This document shows positions 59,367 through 64,000 of a DNA stretch of 64,000 nt, piece by piece. The first letter of the stretch is position 1, and each line of letters begins with the position of its first letter. The stretch comes from Halosaccharopolyspora lacisalsi (GTDB lineage: Bacteria > Actinomycetota > Actinomycetes > Mycobacteriales > Pseudonocardiaceae). A program made the position numbers and the translations under genes. The notes beneath the pieces were generated by a model. That model made no database searches, was not told where the DNA came from, and saw nothing but the letters and a program-made list of their open reading frames with translations. The DNA is taken from positions 248,001 through 312,000 of the forward strand of contig NZ_JACGWZ010000005.1 of the NCBI RefSeq assembly GCF_014137975.1, read 5' to 3'.

Positions 59367-60587
59367 ATGAACGCGCCCTTGAAGACCAGCACCGCCAACA
59401 CCTCGGAAGTTCTGCCCCTGGTCGAGCAGTTCAAGTACGGACTGGACTCGCCGATCTGTTTGACCTGGGAGTGGACGTACGCCTGCAATCTGTCCTGCGC
59501 GCACTGCCTGTCGGCGTCCGGGCGGCGCGATCCGGACGAGTTGAGCACCGACGAGATCAAAGCGGTGATCGACGAGCTGGAGCGGATGCAGGTCTTCTAC
59601 GTCAACGTCGGTGGTGGAGAGCCGACCGTGCGCCCGGACTTCTGGGAGCTGGTCGCCTACGCCGTCGAGCACAACGTGGGCATCAAGTTCTCCACCAACG
59701 GCTACCGGATCGACGAGGAACACGCCCGGTGGCTGGCCGCGACCGACTACGTGGACGTGCAGATCTCGCTGGACGGCGCCACGCCGGAGGTCAACGACGC
59801 GGTGCGCGGGCCCGGTTCGTACGACACGGCGATGGCCGCGATGGCCAACCTGTACGCGGCCGGGATGCGCGGTTTCAAGATCTCGGTGGTGATGACCAGC
59901 CAGAACATCGACCAGCTCGACGAGTTCAAACGCATCGCCGACGGGTTCGAAGCGCAGCTGCGCATCACCCGGCTGCGCCCCTCGGGCCGCGGCGCGGACG
60001 TGTGGGACGAGCTGCACCCGAGTGCGGAGCAGCAGTGGACGATCTACCGGTGGTTGCTGGACCACGGTGACGAGGTGCTCACCGGTGACTCGTTCTTCCA
60101 CCTCAACGCGCTGGGATCGGAACCGCTGCCGGGGCTGAATCTGTGCGGCGCCGGGCGCGTGGTGTGCCTGATCGACCCGGTCGGCGACGTCTACGCCTGC
60201 CCGTTCGCCATTCACGACGCGTTCCACGGGGGCAATGTCCGCGAGGCGGGATTCGGAGCCGTGTGGTGGGATTCCGAGCTGTTCAACGAGCTGCGCCAGC
60301 CCCAAACGGGTGGGGCGTGCCTCTCGTGCTCGGCCTACGACGCTTGCCAGGGTGGTTGCATGGCCGCGAAGTTCTTCACCGGACTTCCGCTGGACGGGCC
60401 GGACCCCGAGTGCGTCAAGGGGCACGGCGAGGCGGCGCTGGCCGAGGTCGACGCGGAGCGGACACCGCGCCCCGCGCAGGACCACTCCAAGCCCAGCGCG
60501 AAGCAGCAGCAGGTGCTGCTGGGGCTGCCCGCGCTGCGCCGGCCGGACCGCGCCTGCGACGAGAGCCCGCTGGCGGGCATGACCTGA
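59367..60587 (+). CDS. mftC: Mycofactocin radical SAM maturase MftC
   Basis: 406 residues from ATG 59367, with GAAAGG 7 nt upstream; GTG 59325 overlapping mftB is an alternative. Radical SAM motif CNLSCAHC with cysteines at 40, 44 and 47, then GGGEPT (SAM-binding). A C-terminal SPASM-type domain carries cysteines in GLNLCGAGR, YACPFAIHD, CLSCSAYDACQGGC and PDPECVKGHG for auxiliary clusters. It catalyses oxidative decarboxylation of the C-terminal Tyr of MftA and then C-C bond formation to Val. The tail after residue ~375 is poorly conserved. Confidence 0.96.
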   Translation: MNAPLKTSTANTSEVLPLVEQFKYGLDSPICLTWEWTYACNLSCAHCLSASGRRDPDELSTDEIKAVIDELERMQVFYVNVGGGEPTVRPDFWELVAYAVEHNVGIKFSTNGYRIDEEHARWLAATDYVDVQISLDGATPEVNDAVRGPGSYDTAMAAMANLYAAGMRGFKISVVMTSQNIDQLDEFKRIADGFEAQLRITRLRPSGRGADVWDELHPSAEQQWTIYRWLLDHGDEVLTGDSFFHLNALGSEPLPGLNLCGAGRVVCLIDPVGDVYACPFAIHDAFHGGNVREAGFGAVWWDSELFNELRQPQTGGACLSCSAYDACQGGCMAAKFFTGLPLDGPDPECVKGHGEAALAEVDAERTPRPAQDHSKPSAKQQQVLLGLPALRRPDRACDESPLAGMT

Positions 60588-60640
60588 AGCCGGGCCGCCC
60601 GCCCGCGCTACTCCGACTAGTCAGGAAAGGAAGGCTTCCC

Positions 60641-61837
60641 ATGGGTAGCGGCTGGTTCGAAACCGTGGCCGAGGCACAGCGCAGAGCGCGCAAACGGCTG
60701 CCGTGGTCGGTGTACGGAGCGCTCGTCGCCGGTTCGGAGAAGGGGGTGACACTGGAGGACAACCAGGCGGCCTTCGCTCAACTGGGCTTCGCCCCGCATG
60801 TCGCGGGACTGCACTACGAGCGGGAGCTGAGCACCACGGTGATGGGCCAGCCGCTCTCGTTCCCGGCGTTCATCTCCCCGACCGGGGTGCAGGCGGTGCA
60901 CCCCGACGGGGAAGTGGCCGTGGCCCGCGCGGCCGCGAACCGCGGCACCGTCATGGGTCTGAGCGGATTCGCGAGCAAACCCGTCGAAGAGGTCGTGCCG
61001 GCGAACCCGCAGACCTTCTTCCAGACCTACTGGGTCGGCAGTCGCGACGACATCGAACGGCGGATGCGGCGCGCCCGGGAGGCGGGCGCGGTCGGTTTGA
61101 TCGCCACGACCGACTGGTCGTTCTCGCACGGGCGCGACTGGGGAAGCCCCCCCATTCCGGAGCGGATGGACCTGCGCACGATGCTCAAGCACGTACCGCA
61201 GGCGCTGACGCATCCGCGCTGGTTCGCCGAGTTCGCCAAAAGGCGCCGGATTCCGGATCTGAAGGTGCCGAACATGCGGGAGCAGGAGGGGGCCGAGGCA
61301 CCGACGTTCTTCGGCGCCTACGGCAAGTGGATGTTCACGCCCCCGCCGAGTTGGGACGACATCCGCTGGATGGCCGAGCAGTGGGACGGGCCGTTCATGC
61401 TCAAGGGCGTCGGACGCGTCGACGACGCCAAACGCGCCGTCGACGCCGGAGTCACCGCGATCTCCGTGTCCAACCACGGGGGCAACAACCTCGACAGCAC
61501 ACCCGCGCCCATCCGCACCCTGCCGCGCATCGCCGACGCGGTCGGCGACCAGGTGGAGGTGGTGCTCGACGGCGGCGTCCGCCGCGGTAGCGACGTGGTC
61601 AAGGCGCTCGCGCTGGGCGCCAAGGCCGTCATGATCGGCCGGGCCTACCTGTGGGGGCTGGCGGCCAACGGGCAGGCAGGTGTGGAGAACGTCCTCGACA
61701 TCCTCCGCGGCGGCGCCGACTCGGCGTTGATGGGCCTGGGCAAGTCCTCGGTGCACGAGCTCGACCGTTCCGATGTGGTCGTTCCGCCCGACTTCGAGAG
61801 CGGGTTCGGGGGAGTGGAAACCGTCGGGGCCGGCTGA
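60641..61837 (+). CDS. mftD: Mycofactocin system FMN dehydrogenase MftD
   Basis: 398 residues from ATG 60641, with GGAAAGGAAGG upstream. Alpha-hydroxy-acid oxidase fold with SFPAFISPTGVQAVHPDGEVAVARAA (FMN-binding), the catalytic HGGNN (SVSNHGGNNLDSTPAP) and VVLDGGVRRGSDVVKALALGAKAVMIGR for FMN phosphate. MftD oxidatively deaminates the amine of the MftE product, yielding premycofactocin. Followed by an 87-bp gap with a hexamer repeat before mftE. Confidence 0.95.
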   Translation: MGSGWFETVAEAQRRARKRLPWSVYGALVAGSEKGVTLEDNQAAFAQLGFAPHVAGLHYERELSTTVMGQPLSFPAFISPTGVQAVHPDGEVAVARAAANRGTVMGLSGFASKPVEEVVPANPQTFFQTYWVGSRDDIERRMRRAREAGAVGLIATTDWSFSHGRDWGSPPIPERMDLRTMLKHVPQALTHPRWFAEFAKRRRIPDLKVPNMREQEGAEAPTFFGAYGKWMFTPPPSWDDIRWMAEQWDGPFMLKGVGRVDDAKRAVDAGVTAISVSNHGGNNLDSTPAPIRTLPRIADAVGDQVEVVLDGGVRRGSDVVKALALGAKAVMIGRAYLWGLAANGQAGVENVLDILRGGADSALMGLGKSSVHELDRSDVVVPPDFESGFGGVETVGAG

Positions 61838-61854
61838 GGTGCTCCCGAAAGGCG

Positions 61855-61884
61855 CCCGGCCCCGGCCCCGGCCCCGGCCCCGGC
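61855..61884 (+). repeat. Five tandem CCCGGC hexamers
   Basis: Exact 5x repeat of CCCGGC (30 bp) inside the 87-bp mftD-mftE gap; a partial sixth unit follows. A prone slippage tract, possible secondary structure in the transcript. Confidence 0.85.
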
Positions 61885-61927
61885 GCCGAGCGGACGTCGT
61901 CGTACGCATTCCCCGGGGGAGCGAGTG

Positions 61928-62653
61928 ATGAGCTTGTTGGCGGAGCGGTCCTGGAGCGATCTCGTCGACCGGCGCCCCACGGTCCTGCTTCCTCTCGGCG
62001 CGTGTGAACAGCACGGACCGCACCTTCCCCTGGACACCGACTCGGTGATCGCGGGGGAGGTGGCCGAGCGGGCTGTTTCGAGGCTGTCGGGCGAGATCGA
62101 CGCGCTCCTCGCCCCGGCCCAGCCGTACGCCGCCAGCGGGGAGCACGAGGGCTTTCCCGGAACCGTCTCCATAGGGCACCGCGCTTTGACGTTGCTGCTG
62201 GTGGAACTCGGGCGATCGATGAGCCGATGGGCGCACAAGCTCGTCGTCGTCAACGGCCACGGGGGTAACCACGCGAGTGTCGAGGCGGCCGTATCGGGGC
62301 TTCGCCGGGAGGGGCGGGACGTGGCGTGGTGGCAGTGCGGTGTCAGCGGTGGTGATGCGCACGCCGGTCGCACAGAGACGTCGTTGATGTGCGCTCTGCG
62401 TCGCGATTCGGTCCGCGTGGAGCACGCTCGTGAGGGCCGGACCGAGCCGCTTCGAGAGTTGATGCCCGAGCTCACCGCGAAGGGGGTGGTCGGGGTGAGC
62501 TCGAACGGAGTTCTCGGTGACCCGGTGGGGAGCTCCGCCGCGGAGGGGGCGGGCGCACTGGCGCGCATGGTCGAGCAGCTCGCCACGGCGGTGGCGGAAT
62601 GGCAGGTCGAGGACGGGTTCCTGCGAAGCGCTTCCCGAGGAACGAACTCGTGA
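61928..62653 (+). CDS. mftE: Mycofactocin precursor peptidase MftE
   Basis: 241 residues from ATG 61928 (GTG 61925 directly before is possible). Creatininase-family metalloprotein: LLPLGACEQHGPHLPLDTDS with the metal-binding Glu/His/Asp set, VVNGHGGNHASVEAAVS, and DAHAGRTETSLM. MftE releases the modified C-terminal dipeptide from MftA. Complete. 97 bp to the next gene. Confidence 0.95.
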   Translation: MSLLAERSWSDLVDRRPTVLLPLGACEQHGPHLPLDTDSVIAGEVAERAVSRLSGEIDALLAPAQPYAASGEHEGFPGTVSIGHRALTLLLVELGRSMSRWAHKLVVVNGHGGNHASVEAAVSGLRREGRDVAWWQCGVSGGDAHAGRTETSLMCALRRDSVRVEHAREGRTEPLRELMPELTAKGVVGVSSNGVLGDPVGSSAAEGAGALARMVEQLATAVAEWQVEDGFLRSASRGTNS

Positions 62654-62749
62654 CCTGTCGATGATGGTGAGCACGCGGTACGAGTCAGCACGAGCTCGGG
62701 CCACCACGACCCGTGGCTCCACGAGTGCTGTCGCGTGAGGAGGAGCTCG

Positions 62750-63538
62750 ATGACTGAACCGAGGGTGGCCATGGTCACCGGTGCCGCGCGCGGTATCGGT
62801 GCGGCGGTGGTCCGGCGGCTGGCCGGAACCGGCTGGCGCGTGGTGGCCGTCGACCGGTGCGCCGACGACCCGCGTGTCGACTACCCGCTGGCGACCGAGG
62901 ACCAGCTCGCCGAACTCGCGCGGGAGTACCCGGGGAAGGTGGTCGAGGCCGTCGTGGACGTGCAGGACCCCGAGGCGCTGCGCGAGGCGGTGTCCTGGAC
63001 CGAGGAGCGCTTCGGCGGACTCGACGCGGCCGTCGGGGCCGCCGCGTTGATGGCGGGTGGAAAACCGTTCTGGGAGGCCGACGAGTCCGAGTGGGACGTG
63101 TTGTTCTCGACCGGTGTCTCCGGAGTCGCCAATCTGGCGCGTACCGCGATTCCGGCCCTGCTCCGGCGACCGCAGCCGCGCAGCGGCCGCTTCGTGGCCC
63201 TTGCCTCGGCGGCGGCGCACCGCGGTCTGTGGCGACTGAGTTCCTACAACGCGGCCAAGCACGCCGTTGTGGGGCTGGTGCGCGGCCTCGCGACCGATCT
63301 GCGTGGTACGGGTGTCTGCGCGACGGCGGTCTCACCGGGTTCCACGCGGACCGACATGCTCGATGCGACGGCAGGCCTCTACGGACTGTCCGATGTCGAG
63401 GAGTTCGCTCAGCACCAGCTCAGCGAACGTCTGCTCGACCCCGACGAGGTGGCCGCGGCGGTGTGCTTCCTGTGCTCGCCGGAAGCTTCCGCGGTCACGG
63501 GCACCGTCGTCCACGCCGATGGGGGGTTCACCGCATGA
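62750..63538 (+). CDS. Mycofactocin-coupled SDR oxidoreductase
   Basis: 262 residues from ATG 62750, with AGGAGG 6 bp upstream. TGAARGIGAAVVRRLAG (Rossmann), active-site SSYNAAKHAV (Tyr-x3-Lys), and a TGTVVHADGGFTA end. The loop TEDQLAELAREYPGKVV is longer than in ordinary SDRs, as in the mycofactocin-associated SDR group that holds NAD(H) tightly. It sits within the cofactor operon and overlaps mftF (ATGA at 63535-63538). Probably a dehydrogenase using mycofactocin as electron acceptor. Confidence 0.85.
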   Translation: MTEPRVAMVTGAARGIGAAVVRRLAGTGWRVVAVDRCADDPRVDYPLATEDQLAELAREYPGKVVEAVVDVQDPEALREAVSWTEERFGGLDAAVGAAALMAGGKPFWEADESEWDVLFSTGVSGVANLARTAIPALLRRPQPRSGRFVALASAAAHRGLWRLSSYNAAKHAVVGLVRGLATDLRGTGVCATAVSPGSTRTDMLDATAGLYGLSDVEEFAQHQLSERLLDPDEVAAAVCFLCSPEASAVTGTVVHADGGFTA

Positions 63539-64000
63539 GTGCTCACGAGGAGTCCGACGAGTCGTTGCCGGAGGGGACGCTCCTGAGACCGGACGACTCG
63601 GTGCGTCGATTCGTGCACGGCAGGGTGCTGATAGGTGGTTCACCGCTGCGGCTCCTCCGGTTCGGAACGTGGAGTGCGCGGCTTTTCGATCGTTGGGTCG
63701 GTGGCGAGCCGGTCGGTGGGAACGCGCGGGAGCGGCAGCTGGCCCGGCGGTTGCTCGAGGCCGGCCTGGTTCACCCCGAACCACCGGGGGGACGATTCGG
63801 TCCCGCTGACGCCACTCTCGTGTCTCCCGTGAAGGATGACCCGGCGGGAGTGCGTCGCCTGCTGGCCGCTACCGGTGAGCTCGCCGAGCGGCTCGTCATC
63901 GACGACGGCTCCGCCGAACCGCTCCCCGAAGCCGTGCTGCGCGACGAGAATCCGCTGGGTCCCGCGGCGGCTCGCAACGCAGGGTGGCGACTCGCGCGAA
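63535..64000 (+). CDS. mftF: Mycofactocin glycosyltransferase MftF, 3'-truncated by window edge
   Basis: 155 codons visible from ATG 63535 (MSAHEESDESLPEGTLLRPDD), open to the end of the window. The visible start (GTLLRPDDSVRRFVHGRVLIGGSPLRLLRF) is the MftF N-terminal region; a VSPVKDDPAGVRRLLAATGELAERLVIDDGS stretch looks like the beginning of a GT2 domain. MftF attaches a chain of beta-1,4-glucose units to the cofactor. Overlaps the SDR stop by 4 bases. Assignment relies on position and the N-terminus, since the catalytic end lies outside. Confidence 0.85.
   Translation, partial: MSAHEESDESLPEGTLLRPDDSVRRFVHGRVLIGGSPLRLLRFGTWSARLFDRWVGGEPVGGNARERQLARRLLEAGLVHPEPPGGRFGPADATLVSPVKDDPAGVRRLLAATGELAERLVIDDGSAEPLPEAVLRDENPLGPAAARNAGWRLAR

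Noticed and set aside
1-64000. CRISPR array, transposon or prophage
   Set aside because: No regularly spaced repeats, transposase, integrase or phage structural genes were recognised; the pathway mix looks like ordinary chromosomal accessory DNA.

Overview
The window is high-GC DNA with strong third-position GC bias. Its gene content (mycofactocin cluster, DUF397/DUF5753 regulator pair, DUF574 methyltransferase, ESX-like cluster, Rv2578c-type radical SAM protein) points to an actinomycete, most likely of the order Pseudonocardiales (Actinopolyspora or Saccharopolyspora-like). That placement is inference from family content, not a search result. I see no rRNA, tRNA, CRISPR array, insertion sequence or phage gene.

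Layout. 1-8.5 kb: end of an ABC-2 permease, CNNM/CBS membrane protein, DHA2 exporter, threonine dehydratase-like enzyme, MHS symporter and a GAF/PucR regulator. 8.7-11.0 kb: ESX-like secretion cluster with one broken gene. 11.2-12.8 kb: two small coupled genes opposite an XRE/DUF5753 + DUF397 pair. 13-22.9 kb: ABM monooxygenase, TetR, then a sugar-acid type catabolic set (SDR, aldo/keto reductase, lactonase-like amidohydrolase) and a LysR-aldo/keto reductase divergon, followed by a thioesterase and a cyclase. 22.9-33.1 kb: alcohol dehydrogenases, an alpha/beta hydrolase, an acyl-CoA ligase/enoyl-CoA hydratase operon with a divergent GAF-LuxR regulator, an aldo/keto reductase, a haloalkane dehalogenase and a SatP-like carrier. 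33.4-37.4 kb: divergent GH3 beta-glucosidase (frameshifted) and secreted GH12 endoglucanase, with two LacI-type palindromes between them; an AA10 LPMO lies at 45.4 kb, so the organism appears equipped to attack cellulose or related glucans. 37.5-39.9 kb: a decayed locus in which FAH hydrolase, amidohydrolase and LysR remnants all carry lesions. 40-49.3 kb: DinB and SnoaL-like proteins, an AurF-like diiron oxygenase with its ferredoxin/ferredoxin reductase, a radical SAM protein, LPMO, a broken erythromycin-esterase-like gene, a cysteine-rich copper protein and a VOC protein.

50.1-64.0 kb is the most coherent region: a mycofactocin-dependent alcohol oxidation island. It holds a group III iron alcohol dehydrogenase, a GAF histidine kinase and NarL-type regulator (MadS/MadR type), the mycofactocin methyltransferase MftM, a VWA protein, a MoxR ATPase, the NDMA-dependent methanol dehydrogenase Mno, and divergently mftA-mftB-mftC-mftD-mftE-SDR-mftF (mftF runs off the end). 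The peptide MftA is modified by MftB/C/D/E, glycosylated by MftF and methylated by MftM; the resulting redox cofactor re-oxidises the tightly bound NAD(P) of Mno and related dehydrogenases. No mftR repressor gene is present in the window.

An unusual number of otherwise well-conserved genes carry single lesions: ESX-like protein, GH3, FAH, amidohydrolase, LysR and erythromycin esterase. Those in the 37.5-39.9 kb cluster look like true decay; the isolated ones could be decay, recoding or sequence error.
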